DNA of 64,000 nt. Source: Linnemannia hyalina. Lineage: Eukaryota > Mortierellomycota > Mortierellomycetes > Mortierellales > Mortierellaceae. Under the pieces are notes generated by a model. It saw nothing but the letters and a program-made list of their open reading frames with translations. It searched no databases and was not told the DNA's origin. The stretch covers positions 2,232,001 to 2,296,000 of the forward strand of contig JAHRHY010000006.1 of assembly GCA_019671135.1 (NCBI GenBank), given 5' to 3'. A program made the position numbers and the translations under genes. This document shows, piece by piece, positions 22,907 to 33,526 of this stretch (positions are counted from its first letter, which is position 1; every line of letters begins with the position of its first letter).

Positions 22907-23941
22907 GTGGGTGGGTCACATAGCAGTTTTTTTCTTTGTCTTTTTAAATGGTGCTACACACTGACCATGCTTTGACCGTCCGAGGATGAAAAGAGGGGTA
23001 AGGGATGAACAAAGGGTATTTTTTTTTGGAGGCAAACAACCAACAAACAGAGCGACACATGGCAGGAGGGGCGGCAGCTCGCAAGAACATGAATAAAACA
23101 AGAGAACACACAGAAACCCTCATCCTCTCGAAGGATGTTTAGGAACGAAAAACGGAAAAAAAAAATAGGGATGTTTGGGTCAGACAAACATCGACATCGA
23201 CATCAACAAACAAGCAAAGCAAGGGAGAAAATAAAAAAGGGCACGGGGTGGAGGTGGCCAAAACACTCTCATACTCACTCTCATACTCCAGAGGGTGAAT
23301 CCGTTTGTTCAGGGGGTTGTGAAGGAAAACATCATAACAACACAAAGGTGAAAGAAAGGGTCAGGAACGAGGATACATCAGGCACGCATCACGTTTCCCA
23401 ACGAGGGGTGCGCGTCGAGGTCACATTGCATCAAGAAGGTAAGCCTCACTCCCATTGCTTATTTGTATGTCCCTGTGTGCAGCATGCATGCTTACCTGAG
23501 GTTGCCTTCATTTTTATGGTCTTTTGTTTGAACGTCCTGCCTCTCTGTAAGTCCATGCGATCATTCTTGGATGTCCTCTCTCTCTCTCTCTTATTGTCTT
23601 AATTGTCGACAAGAAAGGAGAGTAATAAAGAAGTGAGTGAGGTAGCGAGCGCACAAACGTGTATCGAACACCTGAACCCTTTTTTCATCCCTGATGTTTC
23701 CACGAAAACGAACTTTCGCTGAGAGTGTTGTGTGTGTATGTGTGTCATCGGAGGTTTCTTTTGCGTGTTATTTCTTTGTCATCATCACTGCCATGTCAGT
23801 TGGTGTTTTTGCTAGCTGGTTTACTGTATGAATGAGGATACGAACATCGTGTCTAACGCCTACTCGGCAGTAGATGGCTCACACTAGCGCTCCAACGCAA
23901 ACAAAATACACAACGGCGATGGATACCTCGAGTCGAAGTGT

Positions 23942-25465
23942 TTAAAGAAGTGTTCCGAGCAGCATGTTTTCGAACTTGTTCTGCTGGCTGTTTCCAAATG
24001 GAATGTCATGTTCCTGCAGGAGAGCCGTGCTACGGAATGAAGTTTTGACATGGACGGGAAGGAGGGACAAAAGGTATTACGGATCTGTCATCATGAATGC
24101 GCTTATGTTGTTCCCCTCTCTTGCTCCGTGTTTTTTGTCAAAATGAGAACACTTACAGACGCGACTTGGCCTTTTCAGGGTCCGTCGATTCGATTTCGAT
24201 CTCGTATGCTGTTCCATGAGGGTACTATGTAAAAAAGAATGATGGTTTGGTAGGAAAAGAGGGCGACTGTAAGTGGATGCACAAGAAAACACTACGGCAC
24301 CAGCATGGCTATCGCACAATTATTGTTGCATCGACATTAAGTCAAACTATCCCCCACAAAGACAGTGTCTAGTTAAAGAGTTGGTGTTTACCGAGGTTCG
24401 ATCAACTTCGACAAGATAGTCCTGCCACTGATATTTGTGTCGAACGTTCCTGAACCGGCCCATGTGGGAGTAGCCCTCGCTGCAAGGGATGCGATTGACA
24501 ATCTTTTTCAACAAACGGTGACTAGAAGAAGAAAAGTAAGAGGCCAGGTCGAAAGTGTAAGAACAAATTGCTATGCATCGAAACACGCATGATTGTCGGG
24601 TTCGGGGTTCATTTTTTTTGAGTCGAGGTCCAAGAACTTGTGTATACAGACGCCGGAGAATAATGCAAGCTTTGTAAGTTGCATCAGACTTGTGCTCTGC
24701 GTCCATCTCCTCCTCCTTATCTCCGTTTTTTGTTTGGTTGTGGTTGCCTGTAAATTGCTCTGGATATTGTTATATTGTTTACCTGTTTGCGGCCTCCGGG
24801 ATCAGGCCGGGGTTCTCGATAATTCGTCTAGCAAGGTCAATCTCAATAGCTTCTTCTTCCTAGTGTATTTTAAGCATGAATGGAAGTGGAGAAAGAAGGT
24901 TAAGAAGTGTTCGACGCGTTGAAGAGGTATTGGAGTACGAACTCTCCAAGCGTTCTTCCTTCCTCGGAGAAAAGAAAAGGACTATAGAAAAGACTCTAGA
25001 ACTTAGTGCACTATACCTCTTCGACGGAGGCGATACCGTCAATCAGGACGGCATTGCCCTTGAGGGCGACAACAGCCACGGGCTCCTTGCCGGACTTTTC
25101 AATCACTCGAATTCGGAACACCAGCTTATTCTTGATCCTAGTAGCAATAAGGTGGGTACATGGTGTTTGGTGTTATTGTTTTGTTTGTCGTATATCGTAT
25201 ATGTGTCTGTCAATACAAAAAGAAGCCAACTATGTCGGAGACGGGTGTAAGAAGGTAATAAAGTGCCAAAAACTCTTTGACGCGTCTTCCTCCCCTATCA
25301 CCGATATGCTTGTCAGTTGCTCGCTTCAACTTACAACTCCTTGTTCACGCCATCAAAAAAGACATTGTCTTGGTCCTCGACACTGACAGGCGATCCTCCT
25401 AATGCATGTTCGAGTCTTGCGGTGTGTTCCTCCGATGCCAGTCTAATCTTGATCTCGATCTCCAT
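23942..25465 (-). CDS. CYTH-domain triphosphatase, TTM3-like, 6 short exons
   Basis: I assembled this gene from exons 25465-25335, 25137-25017, 24859-24783, 24521-24392, 24224-24157 and 24029-23942. All have GT-AG borders and consistent phase, giving 204 residues. The protein starts MEIEIKIRL, which places the ExExK signature of triphosphate tunnel metalloenzymes at E2, E4 and K6. Further expected tunnel residues follow: FRIRV (R52, R54), ALKG (K70), the acidic EEEEEAIEID stretch, WQDYLVEVDRTS and AYEIEIES. The C-terminus is LTALLQEHDIPFGNSQQNKF. Order and spacing match the small plant TTM3 / ThTPase branch of the CYTH family, which hydrolyses inorganic triphosphate or thiamine triphosphate with a divalent metal in a beta-tunnel. 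The substrate here is not decided by sequence. Because every exon is under 135 bases, no open frame in the region reaches gene-like length. Splice sites were read by eye. Confidence 0.88.
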
Positions 25466-26578
25466 TTGTGTCGACTGCTTGCTAATGAAGTGGTGTGAAA
25501 AGTGAATGCGCGGAGAATGATGTCAAGTCAGGAACGAGCTCCTTCTCCGTGCTGAGTGAAGTGCGTGTGGACGCTCTCTCTCAGGAACAAGCAGTCACTC
25601 CCAACCCATAGTGTTCAAAGGACGCAGCAAGGTTCAAATACCTATTGCAGTTGGTAGGACATCCTTGTCGCCCCTGTGTTACTCAATAGTTGCTTTGCAT
25701 AAACAATTGAAGGGAGAAGGGGATGTCGGGCACCCGGACAAATAATTGTCAATGTTATTTCTTACGTGTGTGAACACAGACAGACAGGCATGAGAGTGAA
25801 GAATGGACACTATCTATGAACAGAAGGTCCGGATACATCTTTCTGTTTCCATGACCAAGAAAAAACAACGAGCCCACTCGCCAGCTCGCCACCTGGACGC
25901 CATGAGTCCTTCTTGGGGCGGAACAACCTTCTTTTTCATCTTTGTAGCCAACCTCAATTGTCTCCGTGGAGGCATGAAAGCAAACAAACAAACTATAATG
26001 GTTCGCCTCCGCTTTTTGTTGTGGAGGATGAAGGTTTTTTACAGCTTTATTTCCAAAGAACGAAGCATCGGAGGCCAGGCCATTGCCTTTTTTGACGCTT
26101 GACTCGACTGAAGGAGCACCACCTGCACCTGTTTGCCACCCGACAACAACAATGAAGAAAGAGGAGCAGGTTGGTAGAGCATTCATTGGTCAAATGCAAT
26201 TGCACCCCTTGCTTAATGTTACTTCAACCCCACACACTTACTTTACTCTCTCTCCTTTTTGCCAATTCTACTTTCTCCACCTGTCAACAACAACAACAAC
26301 ATCCAAACAGCACTGCAGCCCGCTCTTTCTTCCTTGTCTTTTGTATCCCCTTCTCCGCTCCTCTCGCTCATTCCTCTTTCCTCTCATTCCCTTCCAACTC
26401 ACATTCATATAAATACCCTTCACACTCCCCACACTGATTCTCCTTTCCCCCTAGGTCCCTCCTCTTCACTCCGCCGCACTCCTCCTCCTCTCCTCTCATT
26501 CCTCTTGTCAGCGAAGCTCCCGCTCTCATCAACCACACTCCTCTCCTCTCCACTCTCTCCTCTCATTCCAACACAACA
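25466..26578. other. Divergent promoter region
   Basis: This is shared upstream space of the CYTH gene (-) and the four-helix membrane gene (+). The right part from about 26235 is strongly C/T-rich, a leader for the gene at 26579. No further coding sequence recognised; minus frame 25755-26186 gives no known domain. Confidence 0.5.
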
Positions 26579-27235
26579 ATGTCGGCAAAAACAAAAGCCC
26601 CCGTCCTCGGACTCACCACCCGTCACATAGTCTACCTCATCTTCATGCACACCATCGGCGCCATGATCCTCGACGCAGGCATCAACTTTGGTCTCGCCAC
26701 CGCAATGTACAAGAACAGCAAGCACCCCGTCTATATCTGGCCCCTTCCCAACTCTCTCGCCGGAGATATCGCCGTCACCATCATCATCCAACAGACCCTC
26801 ACCTGGATCCTGGACCGTCTCGCTGTCCGAGGCGACCTCAAGAAGGGACTTGTCGCACCGTTGAGGATGCCTAGTGATGCTTCTTCACTGGTCAGATGGT
26901 TTGTCGGTCTGGAGGATATCAAGGCTGCAGGCAAGCCTGGGTTCGCATTCCATATCAAGCGGGTGGTGGTCTATGTTGTTGCGACCTTCTTGGTCTACTG
27001 GCCCATTACTATCGGCGTCTTGTATGGATTGAAGAGTGGCCATGTTGGAGCTGCTGTTGCCGATGGAGAGTTTAACTTGTGGCCATTCCCTCAGATCTTC
27101 AAGGGTGTCTTTTCTGCCGCTCTCGGACTCACAACACCCTTTGTCAGCTATGTGACTCTGATCTATGAGGGTGAGACCCAGGCTGCTTCTGTTTCTGCCA
27201 CCGCTGGAGATGAAGAGTCCAAGGTCGTCAACTAA
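26579..27235 (+). CDS. Four-helix fungal membrane protein of unknown function
   Basis: A single exon encodes 218 residues. Four hydrophobic segments are visible: HIVYLIFMHTIGAMILDAGI (about 18-40), LAGDIAVTIIIQQTLTWIL (about 59-80), VVVYVVATFLVYWPITIGVL (about 125-145) and VFSAALGLTTPFVSYVTLIY (about 178-200). A charged loop between helices 2 and 3 contains RGDLKKG and the C-terminus is short and acidic. The composition and layout match a family of small fungal integral membrane proteins of unknown function; DUF2456 is a candidate assignment that I cannot confirm. A CT-rich leader lies directly upstream, ending AACACAACA before the ATG. An AATAAA occurs about 170 bases after the stop. Coding status is supported by full-length hydrophobic pattern and C-ending codons. 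Confidence 0.85.
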   Translation: MSAKTKAPVLGLTTRHIVYLIFMHTIGAMILDAGINFGLATAMYKNSKHPVYIWPLPNSLAGDIAVTIIIQQTLTWILDRLAVRGDLKKGLVAPLRMPSDASSLVRWFVGLEDIKAAGKPGFAFHIKRVVVYVVATFLVYWPITIGVLYGLKSGHVGAAVADGEFNLWPFPQIFKGVFSAALGLTTPFVSYVTLIYEGETQAASVSATAGDEESKVVN

Positions 27236-27406
27236 TCCATGCATGAACATGGACGAATGGATCGCGGATTTCAGTTTTTTAGGATACGCTGACATCATTT
27301 CTACGTTCTTTTTTCGCACATACCCCACTCCTCTCTTTTCGTTGTTGTGGTGTCCGTTCCCTGCCTCACAACAGCAACAATGATCTCCTGTTACATTTAG
27401 TAGCTT

Positions 27407-27412
27407 AATAAA
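27407..27412 (+). terminator. AATAAA poly(A) signal candidate
   Basis: AATAAA lies 172 bases after the stop of the four-helix membrane gene, preceded by TTACATTTAGTAGCTT. Confidence 0.45.
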
Positions 27413-27883
27413 CCCTTTTTGATCGGATTGCGACCTGGACTCTGTTCAATTACTTTTAATTCTACTTTATCTCTTTGTGCGCAAAAGATCTAGCCATGTC
27501 AAGCATGCAGTGGAATACCTCTTTGATTCATTTTGTAAAAGAATGGCGAGTTTTTTTTTTTTGGTGCTTTACCCATATCCATCAACCTACAACCTCTCCC
27601 GCCATTTTTTTTAAGTTTTTGAGAATCATGACAAAAGGGAAACCATTGTTCAGCTTCAACCCCTCGTCTCGTCTCATCTCGGCGAAGCTTGTCCGACCTG
27701 CCAGTCCAACTAAAACAAGCATCCAGTTTTTTTTTATCCCTTTTAACCACAGCACTAACAAAACAAAAATAGAGAAATGAAAAGGCTCACTTACCAGTCT
27801 AAATTGCGCACTGGATGTGATATCTAGGAACAGGGTTGAGATGTCCGCGAACAAAACCAAGTGAGTAAAAGCAAAACAAAAAG

Positions 27884-27957
27884 TGTTTGTACTCGGACTT
27901 GAACCGAGGACCGTCTGTGTGTTAGACAGACGTGATAACCAACTACACCATACAAAC
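27884..27957 (-). tRNA. tRNA-Val (anticodon AAC)
   Basis: Read on the minus strand the 74-nt gene starts GTTTGTA and ends TACAAAC plus discriminator A, giving a perfect 7-bp acceptor stem. The D arm contains TGGTGTAGTTGGTTATCA. The anticodon stem TCTGT/ACAGA encloses loop CTAACAC with AAC at 34-36. The T arm contains GGTTCAAGTCC. No intron. T-runs downstream on its strand (CACTTTTTGTTTTG) fit an RNA polymerase III terminator. It is identical to the plus-strand copy at 28099. Confidence 0.95.
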
Positions 27958-28098
27958 TTTGCTTGATGATTTCCAAAATTCTCTGTTATTTTTGATCCTA
28001 ATGCCAAATCAAACATCACGTGATGTTTAATTAGTGGCGTCAATCATTTGTGTCATGGAAATAATAATGTGTGAGCTTATAGAAATTTATCGAGCAAA

Positions 28099-28172
28099 GT
28101 TTGTATGGTGTAGTTGGTTATCACGTCTGTCTAACACACAGACGGTCCTCGGTTCAAGTCCGAGTACAAACA
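28099..28172 (+). tRNA. tRNA-Val (anticodon AAC), inverted twin
   Basis: It has the same 74-nt sequence as the minus-strand copy 141 bases to the left, in opposite orientation. Acceptor stem GTTTGTA/TACAAAC, loop CTAACAC, and internal A and B box sequences (TGGTGTAGTTGG and GGTTCAAGTCC) are intact. The downstream CACTTTTGTTTTG resembles the other copy's flank and provides a T-run terminator. Confidence 0.95.
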
Positions 28173-28889
28173 CTTTTGTTTTGCTTTCACTCCACTTGTT
28201 TTCTCAGCAGACGAATGAACGAACGAACCTCGCTCTATAATTTGTTGATAAGGATATATCTAACCATTGGTCCTTGTGTAGCACCATTATTCCATCCAAT
28301 TGGCTCGTCACCGGCAGACTTTTGTTTTTCCCAGAAGAGACCTTTCTGATATTTTTACTTTTCGCATCAATCATTTTTTTTGAAGGCCATTTTTTGCGTG
28401 AAAAGACACGTACAAGAAACGTCCACCACAGCAACAAAAAAGTGTGGCGTTTGTCTCTGTGAACCATGGGCGTGCCAAAAGTTCATGTCAACTGTTGCCT
28501 GCATTCTCTGTGGCGACATTCTTTTCCCAGCTTTGAATCATTTACAATTTTTTTCGCTAGCCAAAAAAAAAAAAAAAAAAAAAAAAAGACGCGTTCTTGT
28601 TCACAATTCCATGCCTCAAACAACCAATGTTTCAAAGGCGTGTGCTTGCTTTTTTTTTTTTATAAATTGCATGATTATTTTATTTACAAAAGAGACTTTT
28701 AAGGCGCAATTGAATTGGAAGGAGAAGAAGAGGCCCATTAGGGAACTGAAAAAAAAGTGACACTGAATGTGAGTGTAAAAGAGTGGGGAAACGGAGAAAG
28801 GGGGATCAGGATCCACCCCCCAAAAACTTCTCATCTCATCTCACCTCACATCCTCCAAAATCGCCTCCATAACTCCGGGAACCAGCTCC
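28173..28889. other. Intergenic space, no gene seen
   Basis: The region between the tRNA pair and the 3' end of the LUD gene includes a 25-A run at 28563-28587. No recognisable coding sequence. Confidence 0.6.
28563..28587 (+). repeat. A25 homopolymer
   Basis: A run of 25 A lies in intergenic DNA. Confidence 0.85.
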
Positions 28890-30062
28890 TTAGTATCCCA
28901 AAGCCTCGTTGACGAGGATAACTTGGATGCGGTTAGCATTAAAGGGCGAGCTGGTCCTAATATACTCATAATGGGTAATGTTGGACTGAGGCAATCCATA
29001 CGCAATCCTAACCCTAGCACTCTCCAACGGCAAAGCATGCTCCTTTTGTCTCTTCCAGGCCTCCTGTTCATCCTTTACAATCTTGTTCGACCCCGCAACT
29101 ACAATCACTTTGCCGGCTGCGAACGCAACGGGGCCCACCTTGGATCCCGACAAGTCACCATGGGCCAAGTGGCCGGTCTCGGTGACGGAAGCGACGGAGG
29201 TGAGGTAGTAATCGACGGTTGAACCGAGGGTGCGGCGGATGTCTGCTTGTTTTTCGGGATCTTTTTCTTGGACGATGGTGCCATGGATGTTCTTCCAGGG
29301 AGTATCGCCCTTGATATAGGTGATGAATCCGATCTATATGGAGGGGTGGCGGTAGTGGTAGTGAGGATGAAAAGTTAAAGTGAAATAAAGAAACAAACTG
29401 ACGGGATTAGAAAACCAATTGATGGACACAATGGAGTAAACGCGCTTCAATTGCAAAAGTGCAAAAGAGCAGAAAGCATAATAAGATTTATGCAGCGATG
29501 TGCATGTTTGTTGAGAGCGTGGAGAAAGAGGCTGTGTTGGGTTGGAGTCAAAGGTGATTTATCTTACCTCCTCCAAGGTGGTCGAGTGGGCGTTGTTGAT
29601 CGAGGCGCCCTACATGAAGAAAAGAAGTGAGCAAGGGAAGGGAGAAGAGCGTGAGTACATCAATGAGCTAACTGTCGCTCGCCAGCATTGAACACTCCGA
29701 AGAATGCATAAGGACAAAAAAGCAGCGCGAAACGACATTTTTTCTCACGGACAAAAAAAATATATGGGATCACATCCAAATAACATCAATTAAAATTATC
29801 CAGCTACAAATACAAATACAAACCAAATGAAAGACCAACTTACAGCAGGGATGAGGTTCTTGACGGCCTCAAAGGCATCAGCACGGGTGTTGACCACATG
29901 GACCTTGAACCCGTTCTTCTCCAACCCGGCCTTGGCCGCATTGACGCGATCGGCAGAGGCGGGTTTGGAAAAGTGCGAGTCGAAAAGCGAGGTCACCTTC
30001 GGGTCGGACTTGGTCAACTCGGCAAAGGTCTCGGCGGGGTTGGTGTTCTGGGGGATGGACAT
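28890..30062 (-). CDS. LUD-domain protein (LutC/YkgG superfamily), 3 exons
   Basis: Exons 30062-29844, 29609-29568 and 29333-28890 join in phase 0 throughout to 234 residues. The middle exon is only 42 nt (GASINNAHSTTLEE). The protein fits the single-domain LUD family: a helical N-terminus with FKVHVVNTRADAFEAVKNLI, then GASINNAHSTTLEEIGF, YYLTSVASVTETGHL and the conserved AAGKVIVVAGSNKIVKD. LUD proteins are best known in bacteria as parts of the LutABC L-lactate oxidation complex. Stand-alone members have no settled biochemical role. The C-terminal cysteines found in many stand-alone bacterial members are absent, so an iron-sulfur or metal role there is unlikely. No mitochondrial targeting sequence is obvious. 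Function unknown; domain assignment rests on my reading of motifs, not a search. Confidence 0.82.
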
Positions 30063-30705
30063 CTTCGTTCTGGTGGTTGGGGAGGTGTTGCTTGGTGTTA
30101 AGTGTGGGAAGTGGATGAGTTGGTTGAAAGAAGAAGAGGAAAAAAAAGGAGGGGGTCGCGCGCTTTTATGCGTCTTGTCAGAAGGTGAAAGTAATCGACA
30201 GCAAAGATGGCGTGCGTACTGGGTGAGTGGTTCAATGCAGCAAATGATAAAGGTGTCTTACGCACTGGCTCCTGAACTAAATGATCATTGTGAATCAGAG
30301 GACTGGGCGATGTCCATTGAAGTCGGTGCTAAGCCACTGCAGGTAGGCAGTCAGCCACCCCTTTGTGATTTTTCATTGATCGTTTCAAATCCTATGCCGT
30401 GTATTATTAGTTGGTGTTCCTTGACCCATTATTGACGAAGCGCGACTCTTTGGCGCGATTAGTAACAATAGCTCCTTCTTTCATCATCAGTATCAAGTTG
30501 AATAATATCAAAGGGTGAATAATCATGAAAAAGAGAGAATGGTTTAATTTTTTTGGTGCTTTTTGTTGTCTGTAAAGGAAAGTGGTGAATGGTGTGAGAG
30601 TGTTTGTGAGAGAGTAAATGACAGAGGGCCATTTAAATATCTATGAGGCGGGGAGGGAGGACGTAAACAAAGAAAAACAAAAGAGTACAAAAAACGTCTA
30701 GAGAT
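30063..30705. other. LUD promoter and KGD2 3' flank
   Basis: This is intergenic DNA between two minus-strand genes. No open frame of note; the LUD promoter should lie in the first 200 bases. Confidence 0.55.
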
Positions 30706-33526
30706 TTAGACGTCCAACAAGAGGCGGGCGGGGTCCTCAATGACCTCCTTGAGCTTGACGAGGAAGGTGGTGGCCTCACGTCCGTCAATGATACGGTGGT
30801 CGTAGGTAAGGGCAATGTACATCATAGGGCGGATCTCGACCTTGCCGTCAACAGCAACGGGTCTCTCCTTGATGGCGTGCATGCCCAAAATGGCGCTCTG
30901 GGGGATGTTGATAATGGGAGTACCCATCATCGAGCCAAAGACACCTCCGTTCGAGATGGTGAAGGTACCTCCGGACAAGTCCTCAATGGCAATCTGGCCA
31001 TCACGGGCCTTGGCTCCGTACTGGGCAATGCTCTTCTCAACCTCGACAAAGGACAACGACTCGGCGTTGCGGATGACGGGGGTGACGAGGCCCTTGGGGG
31101 TGGCAACGGCAACAGAGACATCGACATAGTCGTTGTAGACGATCGAGTCACCCTCAATCCTGGCGTTGACAGAGGGCAACTCCTTGAGGGCGTAGCACGA
31201 AGCCTTGACAAAGGCCGACATGAATCCAAGCTTGACGTTGTGCTTCTTCAAGACGGCATCCTTGTAGGTGGAGCGGAGCTTCATGAGGTTGGTCATGTCG
31301 ACCTCGTTGAAGGTAGTGAGCGAGGCAGCGGTCTCCTGAGACTGCTTCAAGCGCCTGGCAATGGTCTGACGCATGCGGTTCATCTTGACGCTGCGCTCCT
31401 CACGGCTGAAGGCAACGGGGGCGGCGGGGACCTCGGACGAAGCAGCGGCGGGCTTGGGGGCAGCAGGCTTGGGGGCCTCCTTCTTGGGCTCCTCTTTCTT
31501 GGGGGCGGCAGCAGCAACCTCCTTCTTGGGCTCCTCCTTGACCTCCTCCTTCTTGGGCTCGTCCTTCTCGGGGGCAGCGCCTATTCATTCATCCATATTG
31601 GGAAGAGAGAGAGAGGGTGTCAGATGATGATTGAGGAAAATTGAAACGCAAACGTGTTTGTCCAGATCACACCCGGCAACATGGACGAAAGTTCCCTTCC
31701 GAACGTTGAGAAACAACAATCAAAATAAGAGCTCTCTCTCTCTGTCGTTGTCGTCTGTTTGTCTGCTTGTCTCTTTGTCTCTCTGGCTGGCTGTTGTCCA
31801 TGCATGTGACTAAACGAGAAAGGAATAAACATTACCTCCAGCGGGGGCATCACCGAGCTCCAGCTTGAAGAGATCGGCACCGACAGCGACAGTGTCCTCC
31901 TCCTTGGCGTACAATTCGAGAACGATTCCAGACTTGGGCGAGTTCACAGCGATATCGACCTATTTTCACAAGTTTGCAAGGGGGACAACAGGTGTAAGCT
32001 TGAATGCGTTGAAAGTAATAAACCGCGCTTTGAAATGATGTGCGCCTATCCCACTGGTCTCCGTGTTTCCCGTCCCCGCCAATGAATGAATGACGATGTG
32101 TCTGTCGTCCGTCAGTTGTAAACAGGCAAAACACAATCCTAAGTTTCTCCGACCCGGTTGTGATAACGTTTGCGTCTTTTTTTTATCGTTTGCAAGTGTT
32201 ACTCTGACGCCGTTCGAGACCCTCTTTTACCACAGGGCAGCAGTCTGTCTGTCTGCTCAATGCTGATCAGCCCCTCCCTTCTTCTCTGTAGTTATCGATC
32301 GTTCTCTTCCCTTATCCTTATCCTAATCCGAAAAGCCGGCTGCCCTGGATATCTTCATCGCGATCAAAGGAGAAGATCAAAGTTGGACGTGTGTTCCTTT
32401 TTTCATTCTTCCACTTGTTGTTGTTCCCTCATGGAGATCTCTCTCTCTTTTTTTGTTTTGTTCTGTTCGTGATTGCATCGTTCTTTCTTCTTTTCTTTAC
32501 CTTGTCAGTCTCGATGGTGGCAATCTCCTCATCCAGAGCAACAAAGTCGCCGACCTCTATTTAGTTCAAAGTGTAACAAAGCAGATCAGTGTCGTGTTCT
32601 CAGTTCATTCCTTCTCCATTCCATTCAAGCAGAGTGCGTGTGTTCCCCTGATCAGTTAACAATGGTCCTGGTGCCCTCGAATAAACGTTCCGAGAGTGAG
32701 AAAAACAGAGAATCTGTGAGGAAGGCGACTTCAAAAAGGACAGTAAGGAAGGAGGCGTTACGTACTCTTGTTCCACTGCTTCAAGGAGCCCTCGGAGATG
32801 GAGTCGGCCATGTGGGGGACCTTGACGACATAGTCAGCTATTATAGATAACACGGCACGGATAAAAAGCAACAAAAAAGGCGCATTAGATCCAATTCAAA
32901 AGAGTTCAATTATCTAAAGAGGCATTTTTTTTGTCACTCCTTTTCGTCACTATGTCTTCATTGCATTGCGCCTTGTTCTCTTTTCTGCAAGAGTCCATTT
33001 TCTGCCTGTGGGGTATTATTGTTCTTTATCCTTTGTCCGAGCTCGAAGGTTTGCTTACCATAGTGTCTGACCTGGGTGCGGTAAGGCGAGCTATTCCGGT
33101 CAGATGAACAATAAGGAGAAGAGAGGTCCCAACAATCACGAGGGCACTAAGAGTCAGTCTTTCTGTTCTTGTTCTTGTTCTTGTTCTTGTTCTTGTCGTT
33201 CTCGTTATCGTTGTTGCTTTCCGCGCGTTTCGCTATAGATACTCGAAAGGAAACGCGCGTGCTGTTCGTTTCCTTGGAGGAGCAACAGCGAAAACACAAG
33301 CCTGATCCAGTGTAATATCATCAATATTATCCTGGGAAAAATGATCCTGCGAACTCCGCATGTACCTGAGACGCTGGGTGGCGACGGCAGAGGCAGCAGC
33401 AGCGTTGATGGTGAGGTGGCGACGAGCCTGGACGGCGGGGACAGAGAAGAGGGTGGTCTTGGAGAGTGCGGCCAAGGGGCGGGCGGCACGGGCGACCTGT
33501 TTTGATGAGCGGACGGCAGAGATCAT
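30706..33526 (-). CDS. KGD2: Dihydrolipoamide succinyltransferase, E2 of 2-oxoglutarate dehydrogenase, 6 exons
   Basis: Exons 33526-33366, 33066-33059 (8 nt), 32837-32766, 32556-32501, 31959-31836 and 31580-30706 give 431 residues. The N-terminus ([20 protein letters not shown]) is a basic, Ser/Ala-rich mitochondrial presequence. The lipoyl domain follows, with [20 protein letters not shown] and lipoyl lysine K99 in ATIETDK. A Lys/Pro/Ala/Glu linker ([17 protein letters not shown]) sits where an E3-binding domain would be in pyruvate dehydrogenase E2. Its absence is usual for this enzyme. The catalytic domain (about 195-431) ends with [10 protein letters not shown], carrying catalytic H402 and D406. 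The enzyme transfers succinyl groups to CoA in the TCA cycle, as a 24-mer core in the mitochondrial matrix. The 8-nt exon is needed to keep frame between exons 1 and 3. Confidence 0.95.
33059..33066 (-). other. KGD2: 8-nt microexon of KGD2
   Basis: On the minus strand the 8 bases ACACTATG are flanked by TCAG and GTAAGC. Exon 1 ends in phase 2 (CTCAG) and exon 3 needs one leftover base before CTGACTATGTC. Eight bases satisfy both and give RHYADYVV, the usual run into the lipoyl domain. Direct joining of exon 1 to exon 3 creates an immediate TGA. Confidence 0.8.
33165..33194 (-). repeat. (AAGAAC)5 repeat in KGD2 intron 1
   Basis: Five perfect hexamers (GTTCTT on the plus strand, AAGAAC in the transcript) end about 100 nt upstream of the microexon. 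Purine-rich GAA-like repeats can act as splicing enhancers; that role here is inference. Confidence 0.85.

Larger units (their letters stand above)
21975..23941. other. Arrestin upstream region and CYTH-gene 3' flank
   Basis: No gene is recognised. It contains purine-rich DNA with AAAAGAG repeats near 22346-22380, a 28-A run at 22875-22902 and T/C-rich stretches. The arrestin promoter is expected just right of 21974. Confidence 0.55.
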
